Source: Motilimonas pumila
GTDB taxonomy: Bacteria; Pseudomonadota; Gammaproteobacteria; Enterobacterales; CBDFNC01
DNA: 64,000 bases
Assembly: GCF_003596335.1 (NCBI RefSeq)
Contig: NZ_QZCH01000022.1
Coordinates: 17,501-81,500, forward strand
Direction of reading: 5' to 3'
Below the pieces are notes generated by a model that saw nothing but the letters and a program-made list of their open reading frames with translations, was not told the origin of the DNA and made no database searches. The position numbers and the translations under genes were made by a program. Positions within the stretch are counted from its first letter, which is position 1, and the number at the start of each line of letters is the position of its first letter. Positions 49,688 through 58,807 of the stretch are shown here, piece after piece.

Positions 49688-51178
49688 ATGATAGAAAATA
49701 GCTTTGCCATCACCGCCACCTTTTTATTGTATTTAGCCATGATGCTTGGCATCGGTGTTTGGGCTTACCGGCGTACGCTTAACTCATCTGATTATTTTTT
49801 AGGTGGCAGGCAACTTGGTCCTTGGCCAACGGCCCTATCTGCTGGCGCCTCAGACATGAGTGGCTGGTTGTTACTGGGTTTACCCGGTTATGCTTATGCT
49901 GCTGGTATTGGCTCGTTGTGGCTAGCGGGCGGCTTATTAATTGGCACTTGGTTGAACTGGCTTATTTGCGCCAAACGGCTGCGTACTTACAGCATTATCA
50001 CTGACAACTCTTTAACCTTACCAGAGTACTTATCTCGGCGTTTTAATGATAACTCGAAAGTGATTCAAACCGTGTCTGCGTGCTTTATCTTACTGTTCTT
50101 TTTGTTCTATACCAGTTCTGGCTTAGTGGCAGGCGGCAAATTATTTGAAACCGTATTTGGTTTAGATTACACCTTGGCTCTGATCATTGGCACCGTGTGT
50201 GTGGTGTCTTATACCTTATTTGGTGGTTTTCTCGCGGTATCATGGACCGACTTGGTACAAGGACTTTTAATGTCAGCCGCGCTCTTGGTTGTACCTCTTG
50301 CTGCACTTGATGGCAGCTTGACGGATTTACCTCAGCAACTAGAAGCCATCAACCCTGAATTATTGACCCTATTTGCGGACGCGAAAGGTGAGCCCATGAC
50401 CTTGATTGGCATTGTCTCATTGGCTGCGTGGGGCCTAGGCTACTTTGGCCAGCCTCACATATTGGCCCGCTTTAAAGCGTCTCGCTCAAATAAAGATTTA
50501 GTCACCGCAAGGCGCATCGCGGTTGTATGGACGGCATTGTCGATGTTTGGTGCTTTGCTGGTCGGCCTTGTCGGCCTGTTGTACGTGACCAACAACGGTC
50601 TAACAGTAGAAGACAGCGAAAAAATCTTTATGCTGCTTGTGAACGCCATGTTCCACCCTGTGGTTGCGGGTATTTTGCTGGCCGCTATCTTGGCGGCAAT
50701 AATGAGTACCGCGGACTCTCAGTTGTTGGTATCTTCTTCCGCTTGGGCTGAAGATATCTACAAGCAGCACATTAACCCTGAAGCCAGCTCTGAGAAGATT
50801 GTTTGGATTGGTCGGGTGAGCGTGATTGCCTTGTCAATCATTGCCTTAATTTTAGCCCTTAATCCAGAAAGTTCGGTGCTGGGCTTGGTATCTTATGCTT
50901 GGGCTGGATTTGGCGCTGCGTTTGGGCCGGCGATTATCTTAAGCTTGTATTGGCCGCGCATGAACCGTTTTGGCGCAATCGCCGGTATTGTCCTAGGTGG
51001 CGTGACAGTGGTTGTTTGGAAGCAGTTATCAGGCGGTATTTTTGACTTATACGAGATTGTGCCAGGGATTATTTTGGCCACTATCGCTATTGTTGCTGTT
51101 AGCTTAATGACGGCCGCGCCGGATAAAAGTGTGGTGCAAAAATTCTTGCAAATGGAAACGCAGATTGACGAGTTGTAA
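49688..51178 (+). CDS. putP: sodium/proline symporter PutP
   Basis: 496 residues, about 13 TMs, sodium:solute symporter family. SSDYFLGGRQLGPWPTALSAGASDMSGWL and GLGYFGQPHILARF are PutP-type signatures; STADSQLLVSSS forms the sodium site region. SD GGGAG before the ATG. No putA nearby. The monocistronic gene ends at a strong terminator. Confidence 0.94.
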   Translation: MIENSFAITATFLLYLAMMLGIGVWAYRRTLNSSDYFLGGRQLGPWPTALSAGASDMSGWLLLGLPGYAYAAGIGSLWLAGGLLIGTWLNWLICAKRLRTYSIITDNSLTLPEYLSRRFNDNSKVIQTVSACFILLFFLFYTSSGLVAGGKLFETVFGLDYTLALIIGTVCVVSYTLFGGFLAVSWTDLVQGLLMSAALLVVPLAALDGSLTDLPQQLEAINPELLTLFADAKGEPMTLIGIVSLAAWGLGYFGQPHILARFKASRSNKDLVTARRIAVVWTALSMFGALLVGLVGLLYVTNNGLTVEDSEKIFMLLVNAMFHPVVAGILLAAILAAIMSTADSQLLVSSSAWAEDIYKQHINPEASSEKIVWIGRVSVIALSIIALILALNPESSVLGLVSYAWAGFGAAFGPAIILSLYWPRMNRFGAIAGIVLGGVTVVVWKQLSGGIFDLYEIVPGIILATIAIVAVSLMTAAPDKSVVQKFLQMETQIDEL

Positions 51179-51532
51179 TTCTCACGTTGTGAACGTTGGC
51201 CTCAGGAAATCCTGATAGCCAAATAAAAAAACCGCCTTTGGGCGGTTTTTTTATTTCTGTTGGATGTTGTGGATTGGCTCAGATTTATGTTCTCAAATGC
51301 GAGCAATCTACAGCTGGGTAAGCGCAGCAAGTTTACACGGTTATTTGTGAGATAAATATTATTAATGCTTTAGTATAGCTAAAAGGTATTTTTCGCTCGA
51401 AATATCGGCGTATTTCATTACAATGCGCCTGGCGCTGTCATCTATATAAGCGTTTTGACCTTTTAATTTAACCCTCTGCGGCATGGTCATTGTTTACCTG
51501 TAAGTTAGTCCTTTGCATGGAGCACAAAGTCA
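51179..51532. other. putP–GGDEF intergenic region
   Basis: 354 bases. It opens with the putP terminator; the rest is AT-rich and presumably carries the promoter of the diguanylate cyclase gene. No gene or RNA is recognisable. Confidence 0.5.
51224..51253. terminator. terminator of putP
   Basis: AAACCGCC / GGCGGTTT with a 4-nt loop, A-run on the left and T7 on the right. Confidence 0.92.
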
Positions 51533-52684
51533 TTGAAGTTATTGACCCCTCAGTCGTTACTGCAAATAGATGAAGAGCTTAAATTACGCCTGATCCATTT
51601 GATGCTAATTTTGGAGTCCGTGGTCAGCGTTATCACTTTGGTGATGAGCTGTTTCCGGGCCGCAGAAATTGGTTTTTCGCCTCGTGATATGGTGCAAATG
51701 ACCTTGGTCTGTATTCTGTTATTGGTTACCGTCAGTCGACATCAATTGAGCATTAGCAGCCAATTCATCTTTTTGCTGGTATTTAACTTTATTGTTTTAA
51801 ATGCCGGCCTTTTAACCCTTGGGCCACTTGCGGGTAGCGTATTTTTCTTGTTCCTTACCTGTTTTATGGTGGCATTGTGCGGCAACCGTCGATGGTTATA
51901 CGGATTCTTCTTGTTCTCAACCGCCTACCTGGTATTAGTGGCTTATTTAATTACCAGCCAAACGGTTGTAATGAACAACAACATTCACCGCTTGCTGTAC
52001 AATGTGCCGCATTGGGCGGTTTACATTACCTGTTTGCTGTTGGTATTAATGATCTCTGGTATTAGCCTGATCAGCTACCGTGAGCGAACGCAAAGCTTGT
52101 TAAAGCAAATGGTGCAGCAAAACAAAGATATCGCCTGGTTTGCCGAACACGATCAATTAACCGGTTTAAAAAACTTCCGCGCGTTACAACGCCACGCACA
52201 GCTTATTGAAGCCGACCTTTCATCCGCTTTATTGTTCATTGACCTAGACGGCTTTAAAGCGGTGAATGACAGTTATGGACATGACGCTGGAGATGAATGC
52301 TTACGCCAAGTCGCGCGGCGATTAACGCAAATATTTGGTGAATTTGGCGTATGTTGTCGCCATGGCGGAGACGAGTTTTTGGTCTTGGTTAGCGCGCCGC
52401 AAGGCTTAATGCTGTTAGCGCCCCTTGCTCAAAAATGCCTCAACAGTTTAGCGCAGCCCATTGAATTTGAGCAGCGCCGTTTGCAAGTAGGGGCAAGCAT
52501 AGGTATCGCCATCAATAAGCATAACCAATTGCCCTTGGAAGCGTTACGTCGTCAAGCAGACGCCGCGATGTACCAAGCGAAAAAGCGGGGCAAAGGCTGT
52601 TTTGTTAACCATGGCGTTGAAACGTCAAATTGCGCCATGAGTGATGCCCAGGCATCCCCTTGTAAGCAAAACCAAGCCGCTTAA
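51533..52684 (+). CDS. membrane diguanylate cyclase (GGDEF)
   Basis: 383 residues from a TTG start about 10 bases after GGAG; the next in-frame ATG would remove the first cytoplasmic segment. About six TMs in residues 20–190, a short coiled coil, then a GGDEF domain (about 205–365) with DQLTGLKNF, LFIDLDGFKAVNDSYGHDAGDE and an intact HGGDEF motif. It should make c-di-GMP. The inhibitory RxxD site is not visible just before HGGDEF. No sensor domain other than the membrane part. Confidence 0.9.
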   Translation: MKLLTPQSLLQIDEELKLRLIHLMLILESVVSVITLVMSCFRAAEIGFSPRDMVQMTLVCILLLVTVSRHQLSISSQFIFLLVFNFIVLNAGLLTLGPLAGSVFFLFLTCFMVALCGNRRWLYGFFLFSTAYLVLVAYLITSQTVVMNNNIHRLLYNVPHWAVYITCLLLVLMISGISLISYRERTQSLLKQMVQQNKDIAWFAEHDQLTGLKNFRALQRHAQLIEADLSSALLFIDLDGFKAVNDSYGHDAGDECLRQVARRLTQIFGEFGVCCRHGGDEFLVLVSAPQGLMLLAPLAQKCLNSLAQPIEFEQRRLQVGASIGIAINKHNQLPLEALRRQADAAMYQAKKRGKGCFVNHGVETSNCAMSDAQASPCKQNQAA

Positions 52685-52726
52685 TCATCACTCCTTTGTG
52701 ACCGTTTACTGAACTGCCATGGCTGG

Positions 52727-53332
52727 TTAGCGGGGTAAATAACGGTAGTGGCCGGTAATTTTAAAGCTGAACAACATGTCTTCAAGAATCGGACCAGAGC
52801 CAATATTGTGCACCACCTTATGGCGGCTATTATCCGCTGAACGCTCATCGACTATGATGCCTATGTGGGGCAAGTTTCCCGGCAACATCCAAGTGACAAT
52901 ATCGCCTGGCTGGTAGTCTTTACCATCGTCAGTGATTGCCAGAGTTTGGCCGTGACGACCAAAATACGCTTGCAAATTGGGTACTCGTCGATGGTCAATA
53001 TTGGCGTCGGTTTTACTCAGTCCCCAGATGCGTTGCGACGGATATTGCTCAAAGTGCTGTTGCATGTCTTCGTGAACCCGCTGCTGTAAATCAATTCCCA
53101 GTTGCCGATAGCTGCGTATGATCACGTCCGTGCATACACCAATGTGGCTGGGTACATCTCCGCCAGGGTAACTCATAGCATGATAACTGCCGTCGTAAGT
53201 CACTTTTTGTGTTGTGCGATTCATTGCCGCATCCACCAGTTGTTGCTGACTGTCCGCGAATGCAGGTGAACTGTAACTGGGCACTGTAAAGGCGAAGACT
53301 AAAACGGCTTGGTAGAGGTAGCGAGCAAACAT
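52727..53332 (-). CDS. DUF1287 secreted protein
   Basis: 201 residues with a signal peptide ending near AFA-D (about 26). GVCTDVIIRSYRQLGIDLQ supplies the conserved cysteine and LPHIGIIVDE the histidine of an NlpC/P60-like fold. DUF1287 proteins are presumed periplasmic and resemble cell-wall amidases or peptidases; activity is not established. SD AGGGA before the ATG. Single gene, convergent with the GGDEF gene. Confidence 0.88.
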   Translation of the reverse strand: MFARYLYQAVLVFAFTVPSYSSPAFADSQQQLVDAAMNRTTQKVTYDGSYHAMSYPGGDVPSHIGVCTDVIIRSYRQLGIDLQQRVHEDMQQHFEQYPSQRIWGLSKTDANIDHRRVPNLQAYFGRHGQTLAITDDGKDYQPGDIVTWMLPGNLPHIGIIVDERSADNSRHKVVHNIGSGPILEDMLFSFKITGHYRYLPR

Positions 53333-53611
53333 TGAAGGTCCCTTTGAATACTGTTAAACCAATTAGCATTGAATATTTTAGGTAAAACTGCAACCCAGTC
53401 GATAGTCGATAAAGTGGGCGCCATTAACGTTTTCGGCCGATTAGTAACGCCAATCAGTAGGCTTTCATTAACCGGATGACGCGGGTGCCATTTTAGGATC
53501 TCAATAAGACTGACAAGATTGCAGCCAATTTAAATAAATTGTGATTAAACAAATAGCTGGATGAAGCATTGCCCAGTACACTTAAGATAACCTTCATCGT
53601 TGTGAGTCATT

Positions 53612-56314
53612 ATGAGTCAAAGAAACCTCGACCTGTTGTTAAAACCTCAATCGATAGCCGTGATTGGCGCCTCAACCCAACCGATGCGCGCCGGCAACGT
53701 TGTCATGAAAAATTTACTGTCAGGCGGTTTTTCTGGCCCTATTATGCCGGTGAGCCCAAAATATAAAGCGGTACTAGGGGTGTTGGCCTATCCCAACATT
53801 GAAGCTTTACCGCAAGTGCCGGATTTATCCATTGTGTGCACTGCAGCATGTCGCGTACCCGCCATTGTCGAAAAACTTGGCCAGCATGGCTGTAAAGCTG
53901 TGGTAGTCATGGCGGGTGGGTTTGATGAGGTTAACCCTGAAACCGGTGAAGCGTTTAAAGAGCAATTGCTGACGTTAGCTAAAAAATACAATATTCGTAT
54001 TCTAGGGCCAAATAGCTTAGGCATGATACTGCCCCACATTGGCCTCAACGCCAGCTTGTCCCATGACCATACTAAACCCGGTAAATTGGCGTTTGTATCG
54101 CAATCTGCTGCCATTTGCACCACGGTATTGGATTGGGCCAATAACAAAGGCATAGGATTCTCTCAGTTTATTTCGTTAGGCGATGCCATCAATGTGGATT
54201 TTGACGAGCTGCTTGATTTGCTTGGTCGTGACGGCAAAACCCGCGCTATCATGTTGTATGTCGACTCTATCAATCAAAGTCGCGATTTTATGTCTGCGGC
54301 GAGGGCCGCTTCGCGCAACAAACCAATCCTGGTGATTAAATCAGGTCGCAGCTTACAAGGCGCGAAAGCGGCTGAGCTTCATACTGGTGGCCTTACTGGC
54401 TCAGACGCCGTATATGATGCGGCCTTTAAACGGGCTGGCATGTTGAGGGTAAACGATCTTCATGAGCTATTTGCCGCAGTGGAAACCTTGGCTCACGCCA
54501 ATCCACTGAAAGGTGAGCGCTTGGCCATTATTACTAACGGCGGCGGCCCAGGTGTTTTAGCGGTGGATGCGCTGATCGAGCGCGGCGGCAAGTTAGCGCA
54601 GTTAGATGAGCAAACCTTGGCGAGCCTAGATGAGGTGCTACCTGCTAACTGGTCTCGCGCAAACCCGGTCGACATTATTGGGGATGCCACGCCAGAGCGT
54701 TACGCCCGCGCGGTAGACGTGTTAATGCACTCCAAAGAAATTGATGCTGTGTTAGTAATGCACTCTCCTTCCGCTTTGGCGCAAAGTACCGAAACGGCTG
54801 AAGCGGTGATTTCTGCGGTAAAACTGCACCCCAATAAAAACCGCTTTAACATGCTGACAAACTGGACCGGCGAACGAGCAGCGTATGAAGCTCGTCATTT
54901 ATTCTCTAAGGCCGGCATACCGACTTACCGCACTCCCGAGGGCACGGTGGGGGCATTTATGCACATGGTGGAGTATCGCCGAAACCAAAAAATGCTGATG
55001 GAAACACCGCAGTCGGTGTCAGCCGACTTACCAACCGATGCCAGTAAGGCGCGGGGGTTATTACAGCGCGCTTTGCAACAAGGCCAGCATGTGCTTGAAA
55101 CCCACGAAATGCAGCCGATTTTAAAAGCCTATGGCCTTAAAACCATCCCCACTTGGCACGTCAAAAATGCCGAAGAAGCGGTCAACATTGCCAATGAAAT
55201 TGGCTACCCGGTGGCGCTAAAAGTGCAATCCCCCGATATTCATTATAAATCGGACGTGCACGGCGTGATGCTCAACCTTAATTCCGACGCCGAGCTGACC
55301 CAAGCGGCCGACTCTATCTTACAGCGAGTCATGGACACTTTCCCTGAAGCCCAAGTAGCGGGCCTTATCGTGCAAAAAATGGCGTTAACCGCGGGGGCAC
55401 AAGAGTTAAGGGTGGCGGTGAAAAATGACCCCGTTTTTGGCCCTGCCATTTTATTGGGTGAAGGGGGCTCGGAGTGGGATATTAGCCGTGACGCTGCGGT
55501 GGCACTGCCGCCCCTAAACATGGCGCTATCTCGTTACATGGTGATAAACGCCCTTAAGAGTAAAAAAATCCGTAATCGCCACTTGCCATCAGGCTTTGAT
55601 ATTACTGCTTTATGCGAAATGCTAACTCAAGTAGCTCACTTGATCATTGACTGCCCTGAAATATTGGAAATTGATTTTAACCCTGTGTTAGTGGCAGGCA
55701 ACAAATTGACTTTGCTAGATGTTAACGTGCAACTGCAAGCAGATGCCAAAGACACCACAGACCGTCTTGCCATTCGCCCTTATCCCAAAGAGCTGGAAGA
55801 GTTTTTCCAGTTGCGCAACGGTAACCGAGTATTGATTAGGCCGATTTTGCCGGAAGATGAGCCCAAGCATAAGGTGTTTGACTCGGGCTTATCTGCTGAA
55901 GACAGGTATAAACGCTACTTTGGTGAACGCGCTCAGATGACCCATGAAGAAATGGCGCTGCTAACACAAATCGATTACTCCAGAGAAATGGCCTTTGTGG
56001 CAATGGGGCTCGACGGTGACAAAGAAACAGAAACCTTAGGCGTGGTGAGAGCGTCTACCGATCCTGACAATACCAACGCAGAATTTGCCATGGTGGTAAA
56101 AGGCGATATGCAAGGGCAAGGGTTGGGTCGTTTTTTACTCGATAAGCTCATTCGTTATTATCAAAATAACGGCACAGGTGAATTGATGGGCTTTACCATG
56201 TTACAAAACAAAGGCATGGCCGAACTGGCGCGTAAGCTCGGCTTTAAAGTTACCATTGAACTGGAAGACGGATTAATTGAGATGGTACTGCCTTTACAGC
56301 AAAACCAAGATTAA
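53612..56314 (+). CDS. patZ: protein lysine acetyltransferase Pat/PatZ (YfiQ)
   Basis: 900 residues. Order: CoA-binding domain (1 to about 130, VIGASTQPMRAGN), succinyl-CoA-synthetase-like domains (to about 455), ATP-grasp (about 480–705), and a C-terminal GNAT domain (about 730–895, QGQGLGRFLLDKLI). It acetylates lysines of proteins such as acetyl-CoA synthetase. The NDP-forming acyl-CoA ligase part is usually inactive in Pat proteins and serves to sense acetyl-CoA. Confidence 0.95.
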   Translation: MSQRNLDLLLKPQSIAVIGASTQPMRAGNVVMKNLLSGGFSGPIMPVSPKYKAVLGVLAYPNIEALPQVPDLSIVCTAACRVPAIVEKLGQHGCKAVVVMAGGFDEVNPETGEAFKEQLLTLAKKYNIRILGPNSLGMILPHIGLNASLSHDHTKPGKLAFVSQSAAICTTVLDWANNKGIGFSQFISLGDAINVDFDELLDLLGRDGKTRAIMLYVDSINQSRDFMSAARAASRNKPILVIKSGRSLQGAKAAELHTGGLTGSDAVYDAAFKRAGMLRVNDLHELFAAVETLAHANPLKGERLAIITNGGGPGVLAVDALIERGGKLAQLDEQTLASLDEVLPANWSRANPVDIIGDATPERYARAVDVLMHSKEIDAVLVMHSPSALAQSTETAEAVISAVKLHPNKNRFNMLTNWTGERAAYEARHLFSKAGIPTYRTPEGTVGAFMHMVEYRRNQKMLMETPQSVSADLPTDASKARGLLQRALQQGQHVLETHEMQPILKAYGLKTIPTWHVKNAEEAVNIANEIGYPVALKVQSPDIHYKSDVHGVMLNLNSDAELTQAADSILQRVMDTFPEAQVAGLIVQKMALTAGAQELRVAVKNDPVFGPAILLGEGGSEWDISRDAAVALPPLNMALSRYMVINALKSKKIRNRHLPSGFDITALCEMLTQVAHLIIDCPEILEIDFNPVLVAGNKLTLLDVNVQLQADAKDTTDRLAIRPYPKELEEFFQLRNGNRVLIRPILPEDEPKHKVFDSGLSAEDRYKRYFGERAQMTHEEMALLTQIDYSREMAFVAMGLDGDKETETLGVVRASTDPDNTNAEFAMVVKGDMQGQGLGRFLLDKLIRYYQNNGTGELMGFTMLQNKGMAELARKLGFKVTIELEDGLIEMVLPLQQNQD

Positions 56315-56356
56315 CTCATTCATACTTTGGGGTAGGTGTCGCCCTAGTACGAATAG

Positions 56357-56509
56357 ATGCCGCTTCCCCTGAACGGTTTTATCACGAACCCCTTGGCGGA
56401 TTCGATCCTTATTGATGCGGTTGACTTAGCGCGTCAAGGTGAAAGTTATGTCGCCGTTGATGGCACAGCCACTCCTAAAAGTGTTCGAACAAAAATAAAA
56501 AGTGTTTGA
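56357..56509 (+). CDS. possible small ORF (50 aa)
   Basis: ATG to TGA encodes 50 residues (MPLPLNGFITNPLADSILID…), compositionally like a real protein segment, rich in DAVDLARQGESYVAVDG. An in-frame stop lies directly before the ATG and no SD is visible. It may be a degraded end of a lost gene, a small protein, or chance. No family recognised. A terminator follows 22 bases later. Confidence 0.3.
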   Translation: MPLPLNGFITNPLADSILIDAVDLARQGESYVAVDGTATPKSVRTKIKSV

Positions 56510-56530
56510 ACGGCAGTAAAAAGGCAACTA

Positions 56531-56557
56531 AAAGGCCAGCGAGATGCTGGCCTTTTT
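56531..56557 (+). terminator. terminator after patZ region
   Basis: AAAGGCCAGC / GCTGGCCTTT with a 5-nt loop and T5. It closes transcription of patZ and faces the convergent TauE gene. Confidence 0.88.
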
Positions 56558-56611
56558 ACTGACATTAAGGGTGGCAAGGATTTGCAGCCTGTTAATGATT
56601 GCGCATACCAC

Positions 56612-57421
56612 TTACTTTAAAAACATATTCACGGCCATGACAACTAACAGTACCGCAAAGATTTTTTTGATTGTGGGCACAGGTAAATACTGCGTGGCTT
56701 TTGCGCCAAGGGGGGCGGTAAACCAAGAAGTACATACAATGCCAAATAAGGCTGGGAGGTAAACAAAGCCAGCGAAACCGTCTGCAAAAGAGAAGTGCGC
56801 TAAGCCTGAGCTGATGTAGCCAATCGAGCCAAACAGCGCAATCACTATGCCACAAGCTGAGGCGCAGCCAATGGCTTTTTTAATATTGAGCGAGAAAAAG
56901 GTCAGTAAAGGTACTAACAGCGCCCCGCCGCCGATGCCAATGATGGCGGATAATGCCCCTGTGATCGTGGTCAACACGGTTAATATGCCTTTATTTGGCA
57001 GCTGACGCTCATTGGTGTCATTACCTTTGCCGCTAAAAAACATCTTTAAAGCAATTAAGGCCACGCTGATAGCAAACACTAAACGCACCGCTTTTTCAGG
57101 CAATAAGGCGGCCATAAAACCGCTGATCAGTGCGCCAATAGCCACCCCTGTCATGATCCAAGGTGCAAGGTCCCAAGGTACGTTACCGTTTTTATGGTGT
57201 GCAAGAGCAGAAGAGGTTGATGTAAATAAGATAGAGGCGAGGGACGTCGCTATCGCAACAATCACTACCTGCTCAGCCGGCAATACCTCTAAATAGAGTA
57301 AAATGCTACTCAACACAGGCACTATGACTAAGCCACCACCTATGCCTAGCAAGCCTGCTAAAAATCCTACGCCGCATCCTAATAGCGCACAATATACAAC
57401 CAATAAAAGCATTTCGCTCAT
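56612..57421 (-). CDS. TauE/SafE (DUF81) sulfite exporter-like permease
   Basis: 269 residues, about eight TMs. The twofold TauE/SafE motif is seen at FLAGLLGIGGGLVIVPVL (near 20) and ALSAIIGIGGGALLVPLL (near 155). Family members export organosulfonates or sulfite; the substrate here is unknown. SD GAGG 8 bases from the ATG. Divergent from mesX, so a sulfur-related role is possible but only inferred. Confidence 0.9.
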   Translation of the reverse strand: MSEMLLLVVYCALLGCGVGFLAGLLGIGGGLVIVPVLSSILLYLEVLPAEQVVIVAIATSLASILFTSTSSALAHHKNGNVPWDLAPWIMTGVAIGALISGFMAALLPEKAVRLVFAISVALIALKMFFSGKGNDTNERQLPNKGILTVLTTITGALSAIIGIGGGALLVPLLTFFSLNIKKAIGCASACGIVIALFGSIGYISSGLAHFSFADGFAGFVYLPALFGIVCTSWFTAPLGAKATQYLPVPTIKKIFAVLLVVMAVNMFLK

Positions 57422-57512
57422 TCCCTTTGCCTCTTTATAAAATTGGCGGGCAACTATACTACAGAAATAAAATAGGAGGGCGAAAAACCGGTTTAATATT
57501 TTTCACGTTAAC

Positions 57513-57575
57513 TTGAATTTTTTACATGTAACGGTAATGAGATATTTTCAATTGATGTTGAATTTTATACATATA
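57513..57575 (+). promoter_or_regulatory. two near-identical 18-bp direct repeats, candidate operator
   Basis: TTGAATTTTTTACATGTA (57513–57530) and TTGAATTTTATACATATA (57558–57575) differ at two bases and start 45 bases apart. Each holds TGAA-N5-TACA, one mismatch from the MetR pattern TGAA-N5-TTCA. The 45-base spacing keeps both near the same face of the helix. They may regulate mesX–mesD. Confidence 0.45.
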
Positions 57576-57580
57576 GGCTT

Positions 57581-57595
57581 ATGAGTAAAACTCAT
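57581..57595. promoter_or_regulatory. 15-bp palindrome upstream of mesX
   Basis: ATGAGT-AAA-ACTCAT, perfect arms of six bases, 6 bases after the second direct repeat. Candidate binding site for a dimeric regulator. Confidence 0.35.
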
Positions 57596-57802
57596 GTTAA
57601 ATGTGAAATAAAACCATTTTCAATCTTTCTTCTCTCCTAGTATAAATTGCCACCTGATGTTAACGCTAAAAATGAAAGCTGTTCCTTGATCTGTGTTAAG
57701 TTAAATTAGAATTTTTCAAAAGCAATTATCGGGAACTGTTACCACAAAAATGCTAAAGGATTTACCCGTCTTTTATCATAGGAAATAGGATACCTAATCA
57801 CA

Positions 57803-58777
57803 ATGAGTAAAGAATTTACATTTGCTATTAAAAGCATTTCTCTCGATGAAAATTATCAGCCTTCAGACAATACGCGTATTACTACTAACTTTGCGAATTT
57901 GGCAAGAGGCGAGAGCCGTCAGCAGAATTTACGCAATGCACTGAAAATGATCGACAATAGTTTCAATGCATTAGCACACTGGGATAACCCTAAGGGTGAC
58001 CGTTACTCCGTTGATCTTGAAATTGTATCGGTAGAAATGGCCATTGAAGACGCGAGTAAACGTTTTCCTTCAATTGAAATCTTAAAAACGAACATTGTTG
58101 ATCATCAAACGAATGAACGCATTGAAGGTATTGTGGGAAATAACTTTTCTTCTTATGTGCGCGATTATGATTTTAGCGTGCTGTTATTAGAGCATAATAA
58201 AGAACAAGAGAAATTTAGTATCCCATCTGATTTTGGTGAGTTGCACGGTAAATTATTTAAACACTTCGTTCAATCTGAAGCTTATAAGCAGAGTTTTAAA
58301 AAGCTTCCTGTAATATGTTTAAGTGTATCTGATAATAAAGTATATCGTAGAACAGAGAATCAACACCCGGTATTAGGTTTTGAGTATCAACCAAATGAGT
58401 CATCGTTAACGGAAACCTATTTTCAAAAAATGGGCCTGCAAGTTCGTTATTTTATGCCGTCAAATAGCGTTGCACCTTTGGCATTTTATTTCTTTGGTGA
58501 TTTACTTAACGATTACACCAACCTGGAGCTAATCAGCACGATCAGCACCATGGAAACATTCCAGAAAATCTACCGCCCTGAAATTTACAATGCCAACGCG
58601 GTAGCGGGTAATTGTTATCAGCCAAATTTGAAAAACCAAGACCACTCCCTGACTCAAATTGTCTACGACCGTGAAGAGCGTGGCCGTTTAGCCAAAGAGC
58701 AAGGTAAGTTTGCTGAAGAGCACTTTATCAAGCCTTATCAATCAGTGCTTGAACAGTGGTCTGCGAATTTCGCTTAA
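57803..58777 (+). CDS. mesX: MesX (DUF1852), partner of methionine synthase MesD
   Basis: 324 residues of the DUF1852 family. The start (FTFAIKSISLDENYQPSDNTRITTNFANLARGESRQ) is typical. In the work that defined the folate-independent methionine synthases, MesD depends on DUF1852 (MesX), a putative oxygenase, and on oxygen. No classical oxygenase motif is obvious to me in the sequence. It is 30 bases upstream of mesD and clearly in one operon, with no gene for MetE or MetH in the window. Confidence 0.88.
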   Translation: MSKEFTFAIKSISLDENYQPSDNTRITTNFANLARGESRQQNLRNALKMIDNSFNALAHWDNPKGDRYSVDLEIVSVEMAIEDASKRFPSIEILKTNIVDHQTNERIEGIVGNNFSSYVRDYDFSVLLLEHNKEQEKFSIPSDFGELHGKLFKHFVQSEAYKQSFKKLPVICLSVSDNKVYRRTENQHPVLGFEYQPNESSLTETYFQKMGLQVRYFMPSNSVAPLAFYFFGDLLNDYTNLELISTISTMETFQKIYRPEIYNANAVAGNCYQPNLKNQDHSLTQIVYDREERGRLAKEQGKFAEEHFIKPYQSVLEQWSANFA

Positions 58778-58807
58778 TTTTCACCTTACAATAGAGTGGC
58801 CTTAATT

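Larger units (their letters stand above)
57422..57802. other. tauE-like / mesX divergent control region
   Basis: 381 bases, very AT-rich, between two divergent genes. It holds the 18-bp direct repeat at 57513 and 57558, a 15-bp palindrome at 57581, and presumably the promoters of both genes. No S-box, SAM riboswitch or MetJ box (AGACGTCT tandem) is visible. Confidence 0.65.

Noticed and set aside
57422..57802. SAM riboswitch or MetJ box upstream of mesX
   Set aside because: No conserved riboswitch core or tandem AGACGTCT boxes could be found by eye.
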